DNA from: Mycolicibacterium hassiacum DSM 44199
GTDB lineage: Bacteria; Actinomycetota; Actinomycetes; Mycobacteriales; Mycobacteriaceae
NCBI RefSeq assembly: GCF_900603025.1
Contig: NZ_LR026975.1
Span: 186,001-250,000 of the forward strand
DNA length: 64,000 nt
Direction: 5' to 3'
The first letter of the stretch is position 1; each line of letters starts with the position of its first letter. The position numbers were made by a program, and so were the translations under genes. The notes under the pieces are model-generated. The model ran no database searches. It saw only the letters and a list, made by a program, of their open reading frames with translations, and was not told where the DNA came from. Of this stretch, positions 34,627-43,147 are shown piece by piece.

Positions 34627-35310
34627 CTAGCACCGGGGGCGGTGGGATGGGGGGCCGGCGGGTTCCCAGGTCTGCATGGCGCGGTCGAGCGCCTCGGGCT
34701 CCAGCGCGGGTTGCGGCACCGGCTGCTGACCGGGACAGCTGCGCATGCCGTCGATCAGCAACGCCACGTATCGCCGCCACAGGTCTTGGTCGACGTTGCC
34801 GGCGTACTCGCTGACCGTGCCGGCGATCAGGCCGAACAGCGGAATGTCGGTGAACGACACCCCTGCGCGCAGATGTCCGTCACGCTGCGCCCGGTCGACC
34901 AGCCGCCGGGTGACGGCGCGCAGCCGCTCGCGGGCCTCGCGCACCCGATCGCCGCCGTAGGCTTTGCTGAACGCGATCTCGCGCAGCCCGCGGTCGGTCG
35001 CGGTCAGCTCGCACTGGCGCTCAACGAACCAGACGAAGCCCTGCCACGAACACGGCTGGCGCAGAGCCGCTTCGGCGAACTCGGCGATCTGGTTCATGGC
35101 GTCCTCGAAGATCGCCTCGAGCAGGTCCTCCTTGGTGGGGAACCGCCGATAGACCGTGCCGACACCGACGCCGGCGTGGCGCGCCACATCGTTGAGATTC
35201 GGCTCGAGCCCCCTGGCGGCAAACAACTCACGGGCCGCGCGGAGCACCCGTCTGCGATTGCGTTCGGCGTCTTTCCGCAGCGGCCGAGCCGGTGTCTCGG
35301 GCGCGCTCAC
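34627..35310 (-). CDS. TetR-family regulator, probable repressor of mmpS-mmpL
   Basis: The product has 227 residues. The N-terminal HTH is RNRRRVLRAARELFAARGLE, then LNDVARHAGVGVGTVYRRFP (recognition helix VGTVYRRF), a textbook TetR_N. The C-terminal part is helical (GFVWFVERQCELTATDRGLR; AGTVSEYAGNVDQDLWRRYV) and a Pro-rich tail follows. Divergent orientation to an mmpS-mmpL operon with palindromic operators in the 205-base gap strongly suggests it represses that exporter, as other mycobacterial TetR proteins do. The ATG at 35310 was chosen because coding quality drops upstream and it lies just before the operators. The inducer is unknown. Confidence 0.88.
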   Translation of the reverse strand: MSAPETPARPLRKDAERNRRRVLRAARELFAARGLEPNLNDVARHAGVGVGTVYRRFPTKEDLLEAIFEDAMNQIAEFAEAALRQPCSWQGFVWFVERQCELTATDRGLREIAFSKAYGGDRVREARERLRAVTRRLVDRAQRDGHLRAGVSFTDIPLFGLIAGTVSEYAGNVDQDLWRRYVALLIDGMRSCPGQQPVPQPALEPEALDRAMQTWEPAGPPSHRPRC

Positions 35311-35335
35311 GCCGCCGAGTGTAATGCGAGCAACA

Positions 35336-35381
35336 GATTAAGTGGATTGACCCAATCCGGTTAGGCGATTAAGTTACCTAA
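35336..35381. promoter_or_regulatory. Operator cluster between tetR and mmpS
   Basis: GGATTG-ACC-CAATCC (35344-35358) is a perfect palindrome. TTAGG/CCTAA (35361-35365 and 35377-35381) forms a second inverted repeat. GATTAAG occurs twice in direct orientation (35336-35342 and 35367-35373), 31 bases apart. The cluster is AT-rich against a GC-rich background. Rest of the gap 35382-35515 shows nothing distinctive. Confidence 0.6.
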
Positions 35382-35515
35382 GCGAATTACCGGCGTCCGC
35401 GCAGGCAGCGGCGCGTTCATACTCCGTCCGGTCGACGTCAGCGCAGCATTCGGCCACTGCGGGTGTCCGATCGCGTCCCCCCGGCCGGCGGGCCGTAGGT
35501 CAGGGGAAGGTAGCG

Positions 35516-35941
35516 ATGACGAAAGTGCTCGGTCGGGTCTGGCTGCCCGTGCTGATCATCATCGCCCTGAGCGCGGGCACGCTGATCGTCTACAACGTAC
35601 GTCAGGTGTTCGGCGCGCACCCCGTCGTGATCACCGAGGTCACCTCCGACCAGGCCGAGAAGTTCAACCCGAAGGTGGTGACCTACGAGGTCTTCGGGTC
35701 CGGGACCAGCGCGGTGATCAACTACATGGACCTCGAGAACAGACCGCAGCGGGTCGCGGAAGCGCCACTGCCGTGGACCCTCACCCTGGAGACCACGCTG
35801 CCGTCGGTCCAGCCGCACATCATGGCCCAGGGCAACGGTGACAGCATCACCTGCCGAGTCACCGTCGACGGCGAGGTCAAGGAAGAGAACACCGCCACCG
35901 GCTACAACGCCGAGACATTCTGTTACGTGAAGGCAGCATGA
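35516..35941 (+). CDS. MmpS-family membrane accessory protein
   Basis: The product has 141 residues. One N-terminal membrane segment ([20 protein letters not shown]) is followed by an extracytoplasmic beta-rich domain: [20 protein letters not shown], then [20 protein letters not shown] and a CRVTVDGEV...FCYVKAA pair of cysteines. MmpS proteins pair with MmpL RND transporters to export lipids or siderophores and can mediate drug efflux. Its stop codon overlaps the mmpL ATG (ATGA), so the two are translationally coupled. The number within the MmpS family cannot be assigned from sequence alone; it is not the Rv0677c locus by context (there a MarR regulator is adjacent). Confidence 0.92.
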   Translation: MTKVLGRVWLPVLIIIALSAGTLIVYNVRQVFGAHPVVITEVTSDQAEKFNPKVVTYEVFGSGTSAVINYMDLENRPQRVAEAPLPWTLTLETTLPSVQPHIMAQGNGDSITCRVTVDGEVKEENTATGYNAETFCYVKAA

Positions 35942-38844
35942 GCACCCACATCGACGACGCCCCCACCGCACCCACGGCCACCGCGACCCCTGGGCGCCAT
36001 GCGGCACCCGGTCGGCTGGCCCGGCTCATCCGCAAGCTCTCGATCCCGATCATCCTGGCGTGGGTCGTGCTGATCGGGTTCTTCAACACCGCCGTCCCGC
36101 AGCTCGACGAGGTCGGCGAAATGCGTGCGGTCTCAATGATTCCGCAGGACGCGCCGTCCATGATCGCCGTCAAACGGGTCGGCAAGGTCTTCCAGGAGTA
36201 CGACACCAGCAGCTCGGTGATGGTGGTGCTGGAGGGCGAGGAGCCGCTGGGCCTGGAGGCGCACGCCTTCTACGACAAGATGGTCGCCGACCTGCGGGCC
36301 GACACCGAGCACGTCCAGCACGTGCAGGACTTCTGGGGCGACCCGCTGACCGCGTCCGGCGCGCAGAGCGTCGACGGCAAGGCCGCCTACGTGCAGGTCT
36401 ACATCGCCGGCGACCAGGGGGAGGCGCTGGCCAACGAATCGGTCAACGCGGTGCGCAAGATCGCGACCGAACGCGAAACCCCGCCCGGGCTCAAGGTTTA
36501 CGTGACGGGTGCGGCGGCCAGCAGCGCCGATCTGCGGCTGGAGGGCGACTCCAGCATGCGGCTGATCGAGGGCGTCACCTTCGCGGTGATCATCGTGATG
36601 CTGCTGCTGGTGTACCGCTCGATCGTCACCACCGTGATCGTGCTGGGCATGGTGGTCCTCGGCCTGTCCGCGGCCCGCGGGCTGGTGGCGTTCCTGGGCT
36701 ACTACGACATCATCGGGCTGAGTACCTTCGCCAGCAACATGGTGGTGACGATGGCCATCGCCGCCGCCACCGACTACGCGATCTTCCTCATCGGCCGCTA
36801 CCAGGAGGCGCGGCGCAACGGCGAGGACAAGGAGACGGCCTACTACACCATGTTCCGCGGCACCGCGCACGTGGTGCTGGCGTCGGGCATGACCATCGCC
36901 GGGGCGGCGTTCTGTCTGCACTTCACCCGGCTGCCGTACTTCCAGACGCTGGGCTATCCGCTGTTCATCGGCATGCTGATCGTGGTAACGGTGCTGTTGA
37001 CCGCCGGCCCGGCGATCATCACGGTGTGCAGCCGGTTCGGCCGGGTGCTCGACCCGAAGCGGATGGGCCGGTCCCAGTTGTGGCACAAGGTCGGTACCGC
37101 GACGGTGCGCTGGCCGGGAGCGGTGCTGGTGTGTGCGACGGTGGCGTCGCTGGCCGGCCTGTTGGCGTTGCCCGGCTACTACACCATCTACAACGACCGC
37201 TTCTATCTGCCCGACGACAGCCAGTCGAATATCGGTTACGCCGCGGCGTTCCGGCACTTCTCGCAGGCCAAGATGAACCCCGATCTGATGATGATCGAGG
37301 CCGATCGGGATCTGCGGAATCCGGCCGACTTCCTGGTGATCGACAAGATCGCCAAGGCGCTCAAGAACGTTCATGGCATCGCGCAGGTGCAGACCATCAC
37401 CCGGCCCGACGGGGATCCGATCGAGCACTCGACGATCCCGTACCTGATCGGGATGCAGGGCACCACGCAGATCATGAACAACGACTACCAGCAGCAGAAT
37501 CTGGAGAACCTGCTCAGGCAGGCCGACGATCTGCAGGCCAGCATCGACGCGATGACGGAGATGATGAACATCCAGGAGGAGCTGGCGCAGGTCTCGGCGG
37601 AGATGGCCGCCAAAATGGCGACGACATCGGACGACACCGCCGAAGTGCGGGACCATCTGGCCGATTTCGACGACTTCTTCCGGCCCATCCGCAATTACGT
37701 GTACTGGGAGCCGCACTGCTACAACATCCCGGTCTGCTGGTCGATGCGGTCGATCTTCGACACGCTGGACGGCATCAACACGCTCTCCGACGACTTCCAG
37801 GAGATGGTTCCGCTGATGCAGCGGATGGCGGACCTGATGCCCCGCATGGTCGCGGTGATGCCGACGCAGATCCAGTCGATGAAGAACCAGAAGCAGACCC
37901 TGCTGAACCAGTACCAGGTGATGAAGGCGCAGCAGGACCAGACGATGGCCATGCAGGAGAACGCCACCGCGATGAGCGAGGCGTTCGACGCGGCCAAGAA
38001 CGACGACTCGTTCTACCTGCCGCCCGAGGCCTTCGAGACCGACGACTTCCAGCGCGGCATGAAGCTTTTCATGTCGCCGGACGGAAAAGCGGTGCGGTTC
38101 ACCATCGTTCATCAGGGCGACCCACTGACCGAGGAAGGCACCTCACGCATCGAGGACCTGAAGATCGCGGCGGCGGACGCGATCAAGGGCACCCCGCTGG
38201 AGGGTTCGCGCATCTACCTCGGCGGTAGCGCGGCGACGTACCACGACATGCAGACCGGTGCCAACTACGACCTGATCATCGCGGCCTCGGCGGCACTGCT
38301 GTTGATCTTCATCATCATGACGGTGCTGACCCGCGCGGTGGTGGCCGCGGCGGTGATCGTCGGCACCGTGGTGTTGAGCCTGTCGACGGCGTTCGGCCTG
38401 TCGGTGCTGTTGTGGCAGCACATCGTGGGACTGCCGCTGCACTGGATGGTGCTGCCGATGGCGGTGATCGTGCTGTTGGCCGTCGGCGCGGACTACAACC
38501 TGCTGCTGGTGTCGCGCATGAAGGAGGAGGTGCACGCCGGCCTGCGCACCGGGACCATCCGCGCCATGGTGGGCACCGGGTCGGTGGTCACCTCGGCTGG
38601 GTTGGTGTTCGCGTTCACCATGGGATCGATGGCGGTCAGCACGCTGATCACCATCGGCCAGGTGGGCACCACGATCGGGCTGGGCCTGCTGTTCGACACC
38701 CTGGTGGTGCGGTCCCTGCTGACCCCGTCGATCGCCACGCTGCTCGGACGGTGGTTCTGGTGGCCGCAACGGGTGCGGGAGCGGCCGGTGCCGTCGCCGT
38801 GGCCGAAGGTCGCCAAACCGGATCCGGAGTTGGCGCAGGCCTGA
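35938..38844 (+). CDS. MmpL-family RND transporter
   Basis: The product has 968 residues with twelve predicted membrane segments in two halves. TM1 is [20 protein letters not shown]. The proton-relay Asp-Tyr pairs lie in [20 protein letters not shown] (first half) and [20 protein letters not shown] (second half). Between them is a large periplasmic insert (about residues 400-760) with heptad-rich helices ([27 protein letters not shown]) likely forming the coiled-coil hairpin known for MmpL4/5-type pumps, and a Cys pair in CYNIPVCW. It exports lipids or siderophore-like molecules and may confer efflux resistance. It is coupled to mmpS and probably repressed by the divergent TetR. The cargo cannot be deduced. 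Confidence 0.94.
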   Translation: MSTHIDDAPTAPTATATPGRHAAPGRLARLIRKLSIPIILAWVVLIGFFNTAVPQLDEVGEMRAVSMIPQDAPSMIAVKRVGKVFQEYDTSSSVMVVLEGEEPLGLEAHAFYDKMVADLRADTEHVQHVQDFWGDPLTASGAQSVDGKAAYVQVYIAGDQGEALANESVNAVRKIATERETPPGLKVYVTGAAASSADLRLEGDSSMRLIEGVTFAVIIVMLLLVYRSIVTTVIVLGMVVLGLSAARGLVAFLGYYDIIGLSTFASNMVVTMAIAAATDYAIFLIGRYQEARRNGEDKETAYYTMFRGTAHVVLASGMTIAGAAFCLHFTRLPYFQTLGYPLFIGMLIVVTVLLTAGPAIITVCSRFGRVLDPKRMGRSQLWHKVGTATVRWPGAVLVCATVASLAGLLALPGYYTIYNDRFYLPDDSQSNIGYAAAFRHFSQAKMNPDLMMIEADRDLRNPADFLVIDKIAKALKNVHGIAQVQTITRPDGDPIEHSTIPYLIGMQGTTQIMNNDYQQQNLENLLRQADDLQASIDAMTEMMNIQEELAQVSAEMAAKMATTSDDTAEVRDHLADFDDFFRPIRNYVYWEPHCYNIPVCWSMRSIFDTLDGINTLSDDFQEMVPLMQRMADLMPRMVAVMPTQIQSMKNQKQTLLNQYQVMKAQQDQTMAMQENATAMSEAFDAAKNDDSFYLPPEAFETDDFQRGMKLFMSPDGKAVRFTIVHQGDPLTEEGTSRIEDLKIAAADAIKGTPLEGSRIYLGGSAATYHDMQTGANYDLIIAASAALLLIFIIMTVLTRAVVAAAVIVGTVVLSLSTAFGLSVLLWQHIVGLPLHWMVLPMAVIVLLAVGADYNLLLVSRMKEEVHAGLRTGTIRAMVGTGSVVTSAGLVFAFTMGSMAVSTLITIGQVGTTIGLGLLFDTLVVRSLLTPSIATLLGRWFWWPQRVRERPVPSPWPKVAKPDPELAQA

Positions 38845-38850
38845 TCCCGA

Positions 38851-39153
38851 TCAGCCGGCGAGCAGTTCCCGGATGATGTCGAGCCGCAGGAATCCCGGCG
38901 CCCGGATCACCCGGCGCGGCATGAACCGGATGACAACCGGCATGTCCGAGGCGTTCTCGTTGCGGTCGACCCGGGGAAGCCGGCCAGGTAGGGCCGGTCG
39001 TCGGGTCCGGGGCGGCGGGGTCGGCGTCTCCTTGGACAGCTCGGCCTGCCTGGCCGGCGCGGCGGCGCTCACCCCCGCGAAGCCGCGGCGCAGGAACAGT
39101 GTGCGCGGCCCGGCGGATCTGCCGGCCTTGACGTCGGTGTCCGCGAGCGCCAC
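38851..39153 (-). CDS. Hypothetical protein
   Basis: The last 45 codons (RVDRNENASDMPVVIRFMPR, then RVIRAPGFLRLDIIRELLAG) have strong coding character, with almost all third positions G or C. The N-terminal half is Pro/Arg/Ala-rich and less convincing. I recognise no family. GTG 39153 is proposed; an ATG at 39249 would extend it across a perfect palindrome and a pyrimidine-rich stretch, which looks non-coding. It ends six bases from the mmpL stop, convergently. The function is unknown. Confidence 0.45.
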   Translation of the reverse strand: MALADTDVKAGRSAGPRTLFLRRGFAGVSAAAPARQAELSKETPTPPPRTRRPALPGRLPRVDRNENASDMPVVIRFMPRRVIRAPGFLRLDIIRELLAG

Positions 39154-39199
39154 GGCCCGCCTTCTCCGTGCTTCCCCTTGCTTTTCCGTGCTTTTCTTT

Positions 39200-39224
39200 G
39201 CCGAACCGAACGGTACGGTTCGGC
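39200..39224. promoter_or_regulatory. Perfect palindrome upstream of endonuclease IV
   Basis: The arms GCCGAACCG (39200-39208) and CGGTTCGGC (39216-39224) are separated by AACGGTA. It lies 80 bases upstream of the end gene and is preceded by a T-rich strand with CTTTTC repeats. It may be an operator or hairpin; it is not an SOS box. Confidence 0.5.
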
Positions 39225-39304
39225 GGTAGCGCGGGATGCGTGCCGTCAACAGAGGGGTGCGCGGTCGGGGTGGAGTTGTCGCACGCGCGGCCTAGACTCG
39301 GGGC

Positions 39305-40066
39305 GTGCTCATCGGATCGCACGTCGACAACACCGACCCGCTGGCCGCTGCCGCCGCCGAGGGCGCCGACTGCGTGCAGTTCTTCCTGTCCAACCCGCAG
39401 AGCTGGAAGAAGCCCAAGCCGCGGGAGGACGCCGAGCAGCTGCGCAACGCGAGCATCCCGCTGTACGTGCACGCGCCGTATTTGATCAACGTCGCCTCGT
39501 CGAACAACCGGGTGCGCATCCCGAGCCGCAAGATCCTGCAGGACACCTGCGACGCCGCCGCCGAGATCGGCGCGACCGCGGTGATCGTGCACGGCGGGCA
39601 CGCCGACGACAAGGACTGGGAGGCCGGGTTCGCGCGCTGGCGCAAGGCGCTGGACACCCTGCAGACCGATGTGCCGGTCTATCTGGAGAACACCGCCGGC
39701 GGCGATCATGCGATGGCACGCCACTTCGACACCATCGCCCGGCTGTGGGACCACATCGGCGACACCGGGATCGGGTTCTGCCTGGACACCTGCCACGCCT
39801 GGGCCGCGGGGGAGGCGCTCATCGACGCGGTCGAGCGGATCAAGGCCATCACCGGCCGCATCGACCTGGTGCACTGCAACGACTCCCGTGACGCGCCGGG
39901 CTCGGGCGCGGACCGGCATGCCAACTTCGGCAAGGGCCAGATCGACCCGCAGCTGCTGGTGGCGGTGGTCAGGGCCGCCGATGCCCCGGTGATCTGCGAG
40001 ACCGCCGCCGAGGGGCGCAAGGACGACATCGCGTTCCTGCGCGAGCACGTCGGCGCGGGCTCGTGA
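39305..40066 (+). CDS. end: Endonuclease IV (AP endonuclease)
   Basis: The product has 253 residues, the length of M. tuberculosis End (Rv0670), which also lies between rpoC and fadE8. Family features are [83 protein letters not shown] and [13 protein letters not shown]. Together these supply the His, Glu and Asp ligands of the three-zinc centre. It cleaves the phosphodiester 5' to abasic sites in base excision repair in the cytoplasm. The start is GTG 39305. No strong Shine-Dalgarno is visible. The following gene begins 49 bases downstream. Confidence 0.95.
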   Translation: MLIGSHVDNTDPLAAAAAEGADCVQFFLSNPQSWKKPKPREDAEQLRNASIPLYVHAPYLINVASSNNRVRIPSRKILQDTCDAAAEIGATAVIVHGGHADDKDWEAGFARWRKALDTLQTDVPVYLENTAGGDHAMARHFDTIARLWDHIGDTGIGFCLDTCHAWAAGEALIDAVERIKAITGRIDLVHCNDSRDAPGSGADRHANFGKGQIDPQLLVAVVRAADAPVICETAAEGRKDDIAFLREHVGAGS

Positions 40067-40115
40067 CCGCGTATTCCTGACACCCACCGCGGCACTGCCG
40101 TTAGGGTCGAAATCC

Positions 40116-40274
40116 GTGACGGCGCGACGCGACTCCTTACGGCCCGTGCTGGCGTCGTTCGGAGCCGGGTGGGCGTTGACGACGGCGCTGGCCGGGATGC
40201 TGTTCGCGCCTGTGGGGGCTCTTCGGTGCGAGCCGGGTCGCGGCGGCGCCGGACTCGAGCTGGCCGCTGCCTGA
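40116..40274 (+). pseudogene. 5' exon-like fragment of the beta-propeller membrane protein, out of frame
   Basis: GTG 40116 opens 52 codons with a membrane segment (VLASFGAGWALTTALAGMLF) and stops at TGA 40272-40274. Near the G5 run at about 40218-40222 the coding signal moves to the next frame (ASRVAAAPDSSWPLPDRWAT), which continues into the gene called at 40303. The two parts look like one gene split by a frameshift. Confidence 0.6.
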
Positions 40275-40302
40275 TCGGTGGGCGACCGGGTTCGGCTGGG
40301 CG

Positions 40303-41826
40303 GTGCTGATCGGGGGCGCGGTACTGGCCGCCGTCGTCGTCATCGACCTGATCCGCAGGCGCGCCGGCGCGTGGACCACGTTGTGGAGTGTTCTCGTCGG
40401 CATCCCGGCGGCCGTCATGTGCTGGTACATGTCGCGGCGGGTGGAGCAGGTGCTGGCGGTGGCGCCGGCGACCGGGCGCGCACCCGCGGTCTTGGCGGCC
40501 GGCATCGCGGTGCTCATGGCCGCCGTGATCGCGTTCGCCACCGGGTGGGTCGCCACCACCGAAGGGTTGCTCCGGGTGCGACGGTGGTTGGCCGACGGTC
40601 TGGCGCGCCGCTGGCTCGCCGCGGGGATGGCGGCCGGGGTGGCGATCGCCGGGGTGCCGGCGGTCGGGCTGGCGCGGGTCTCCGACGACGCGCGGTGGGT
40701 CGATGCCACGACGGCGCCGGCGGTTGCGGTGCCCGCCGTTCCGGTCCGCCTGGGCGGGTTGCGGTTCACCATCGACGGGTCACCCGAGCGGCCGGACGAG
40801 TTCGCGCCGCCAGACTGGGTCGTCGCCGCGGGTGCGGGGTTCGTCGTGCGGGACGCCAAGGGCGTGCGCGCCTACGACAGCAACGGTCAGCAACGCTGGC
40901 ACTACCTCAGGACGGGCCCCGCGAATGTTCACTTTCTCGGGATGGGCGTGTACGACGGCGGACGCACCGTGGTGCTGGAGTACGGCGGCAATTCAGCGGT
41001 GGCCCAGCGGTTCGTGGCCCTGGATGCGCTGACCGGTGAAATCCTTTGGCAGAAAGATGATGTCGACGAGAAGTACTCGCTGCGTGCGCCGCCCGGAATC
41101 GACGAGCCGTCGCCGTACATGATCGTCGCGGACACTGCGGCGTGGGTGCGGATCGACACTCGGACCGGCAACCGGCTGTGGCGGATCGACCTGCCCGACG
41201 GCTGTGCGACAAGGGGAGCGGTAACCGCGACGCGGGTCCTGTCGGTCGCGGCCTGTGCCGACGGGGACGGCGATGACGAAGCCCGGATCATGGTTGCGTC
41301 CTTCGACGCGGCGACCGGGGAGCGCGTGTTCGACAAGGAGGTCGGGCGCCTGCGCCGACCGGAGGACGGCGGGTTCAGCTGGCTCACGACGATCGTCCGT
41401 CCGGGCAACGACGACCTGGTCGCCTTCTCTGCCGGGACCGAGTGGCAGGGGGTGAACGTGGTCACCGGTGACGTCGTTCCGATCGGTAGTGGGCCGCTTT
41501 CCTACCTCGGCGACCCGGGAACAGAGCTGCTGACCAGGATGCCGTACCCGGAGAAAGGCCTGGAGATGCGTTCCGGCCCGGACGCCGCGGTCCGTTGCCG
41601 GATAGCCGGCGAGCACCGGTCCGATCGGCCCGTCGCCTGGCTAGGTGAGCAGGTGGTCACCGTCAGGAACGGGATCGCGGCGTATGCGCGGTCGGACTGC
41701 ACGCCCGGCGCCCGGTACGAGGACGAATCGGGCCGCGTCGGGGTCCGCCTGGCCGTTCCCGCACCCGGTGTTCTGCTCGCGGTCCGGGTGCTGGGCGACA
41801 AGACCTACATCGACGGCTACGCGTAG
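40303..41826 (+). CDS. PQQ-like beta-propeller membrane protein, likely 5'-frameshifted
   Basis: The product has 507 residues from GTG 40303. Three or four N-terminal membrane segments (VLIGGAVLAAVVVIDLI; AWTTLWSVLVGIPAAVMCWY; VLAAGIAVLMAAVIAFATGW; AAGMAAGVAIAGVPAVGL) precede an extracytoplasmic domain of about 370 residues. PQQ/WD-like blades read VVRDAKGVRAYDSNGQQRWH, ALDALTGEILWQKDDV, RIDTRTGNRLWRID, SFDAATGERVFDKE. No cofactor-binding residues are certain. True translation would begin at GTG 40116 if not for the frameshift, which removes one membrane segment. It may be a real lesion or a sequencing error in the G run. Beta-propeller membrane proteins of this sort have no defined role in mycobacteria. 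Confidence 0.75.
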   Translation: MLIGGAVLAAVVVIDLIRRRAGAWTTLWSVLVGIPAAVMCWYMSRRVEQVLAVAPATGRAPAVLAAGIAVLMAAVIAFATGWVATTEGLLRVRRWLADGLARRWLAAGMAAGVAIAGVPAVGLARVSDDARWVDATTAPAVAVPAVPVRLGGLRFTIDGSPERPDEFAPPDWVVAAGAGFVVRDAKGVRAYDSNGQQRWHYLRTGPANVHFLGMGVYDGGRTVVLEYGGNSAVAQRFVALDALTGEILWQKDDVDEKYSLRAPPGIDEPSPYMIVADTAAWVRIDTRTGNRLWRIDLPDGCATRGAVTATRVLSVAACADGDGDDEARIMVASFDAATGERVFDKEVGRLRRPEDGGFSWLTTIVRPGNDDLVAFSAGTEWQGVNVVTGDVVPIGSGPLSYLGDPGTELLTRMPYPEKGLEMRSGPDAAVRCRIAGEHRSDRPVAWLGEQVVTVRNGIAAYARSDCTPGARYEDESGRVGVRLAVPAPGVLLAVRVLGDKTYIDGYA

Positions 41827-41903
41827 CGGTCGACGGATCACGATCCGGCAACCGAACGGTCGGTGGACCGGCGGTGGCCGGTCGGTGAACTAGATTCATC
41901 GGC

Positions 41904-43091
41904 GTGTCTGCGGTCGACGGGTCTCCGATTGTGCTACCGCGGGCCGCCGAACCGGCCGGCTCCCGGGAACGCTGGTTGCGGCGTTTGCGCTGGATCGCGG
42001 TCATCACCTGGGCGGTCGTCATCGCCTACCGGACGATCACCGACGGGTTCGCCGTCAACCGCGAACTGCTGCTGCTCTACATCGCGACCGGTCTGCTCGC
42101 GGCGAGCATCGGTCAGGCCCGCAAGATGCTCTACGTCATCCGCGACTGGCTGCCGTTCGCGCTGGTGCTGCTGGCCTACGACCTCAGCCGCGGCGCCGCG
42201 GACCTGGTCGGGCGGCCCACGCTGTGGCAGTGGCAGGTCGATGTGGACCGCTGGCTGTTCGGCGGGACGGTGCCCACGGTGTGGCTGCAGGAACGGCTCA
42301 AGCTGCCGGAGCCGCCCTGGTGGGAGGTGGTCATCAGCACCGTCTACATGTCGTTCTTCATCCTGCCGTACGTGATCGCCGCGGTGCTGTGGCTGCGCAA
42401 CCGCGAGGAGTGGAAGGCGTTCGTCCGCCTGTTCGTCGGGTTGTCGTTCAGCGCCCTGGTCATCTACGCGCTGGTGCCGGCCGCACCGCCGTGGGCCGCG
42501 GCGCGGTGCACCCCGGCCGACGTCGACGGCGGGCCCGCGAACCCGCGCTGCATGTTCCGTCCCGCCAAGGGCGTTCCCGACGGCGGCCTGCTCGGGCAGA
42601 TGCAGATGAGCCAGGACGGCGCCAACGCCTGGATCGAGCGGATCGTCGGCCGCGGGTGGGGCAAGTTGAATCTGCATTCGGCGAGCGCGCTGATCGACCA
42701 GGGGCAGGCCGCGGTCAACCTGGTGGCGGCGATCCCGTCGCTGCACGCCGGGCTGTCGCTGGGCATCGCGGCGTTCCTGTGGCGGCGGGTACCGCGGCGC
42801 TGGCACCCGATCCTCGTCGCCTATGTCCTGACCATGGCGTTCACGCTGGTCTACACCGCCGAGCACTACGTCATCGACATCCTGCTCGGCTGGGGGCTGG
42901 CGGCCGTCGTCGTCGCCCTGCTCGCCCGCTACGAGGCCTGGCGCCGCTACCGCCGGCGACACCGGGCAGCACCGATCACGGCGGAGCAGCCCCTGGTCAT
43001 CGCCCGGCCCGAGCCGGACCGGCGCGACGCCCGGCTAGAGCCGGCCCGGTGCGACGCCCCGCCCGACCCGGTCGCCAGCGGCGGCCATTAG
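41904..43091 (+). CDS. PAP2/AUR1-like membrane phosphatase
   Basis: The product has 395 residues with about six to seven membrane segments. The PAP2 superfamily catalytic pieces are AAIPSLHAGLSLGIAAFLWR (the PSxH motif) and VYTAEHYVIDILLGWGLAAV (the H-x3-D motif), arranged as in inositol-phosphorylceramide synthase/AUR1-type proteins. It likely hydrolyses or transfers a phospho-head group on a lipid at the membrane. A charged C-terminal tail (Arg/Glu/Pro-rich, about 45 residues) is probably cytoplasmic and not conserved. GTG 41904 is used. A gap of 56 bases with a palindrome separates it from the fadE8 operon. Confidence 0.88.
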   Translation: MSAVDGSPIVLPRAAEPAGSRERWLRRLRWIAVITWAVVIAYRTITDGFAVNRELLLLYIATGLLAASIGQARKMLYVIRDWLPFALVLLAYDLSRGAADLVGRPTLWQWQVDVDRWLFGGTVPTVWLQERLKLPEPPWWEVVISTVYMSFFILPYVIAAVLWLRNREEWKAFVRLFVGLSFSALVIYALVPAAPPWAAARCTPADVDGGPANPRCMFRPAKGVPDGGLLGQMQMSQDGANAWIERIVGRGWGKLNLHSASALIDQGQAAVNLVAAIPSLHAGLSLGIAAFLWRRVPRRWHPILVAYVLTMAFTLVYTAEHYVIDILLGWGLAAVVVALLARYEAWRRYRRRHRAAPITAEQPLVIARPEPDRRDARLEPARCDAPPDPVASGGH

Positions 43092-43101
43092 ACCGCCGTC
43101 G

Positions 43102-43139
43102 TATTACGTCTCTTGTGCGACTGTCGCAAAAGCGTAATA
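43102..43139. promoter_or_regulatory. Nested palindromes upstream of the fadE8 operon
   Basis: The outer arms TATTACG (43102-43108) and CGTAATA (43133-43139) enclose an inner GCGAC-T-GTCGC palindrome (43117-43127). The site ends eight bases before the fadE8 ATG, where it could block initiation. The PaaX-like protein encoded in the same operon is one candidate binder. Confidence 0.6.
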
Positions 43140-43147
43140 TCGGCGGC

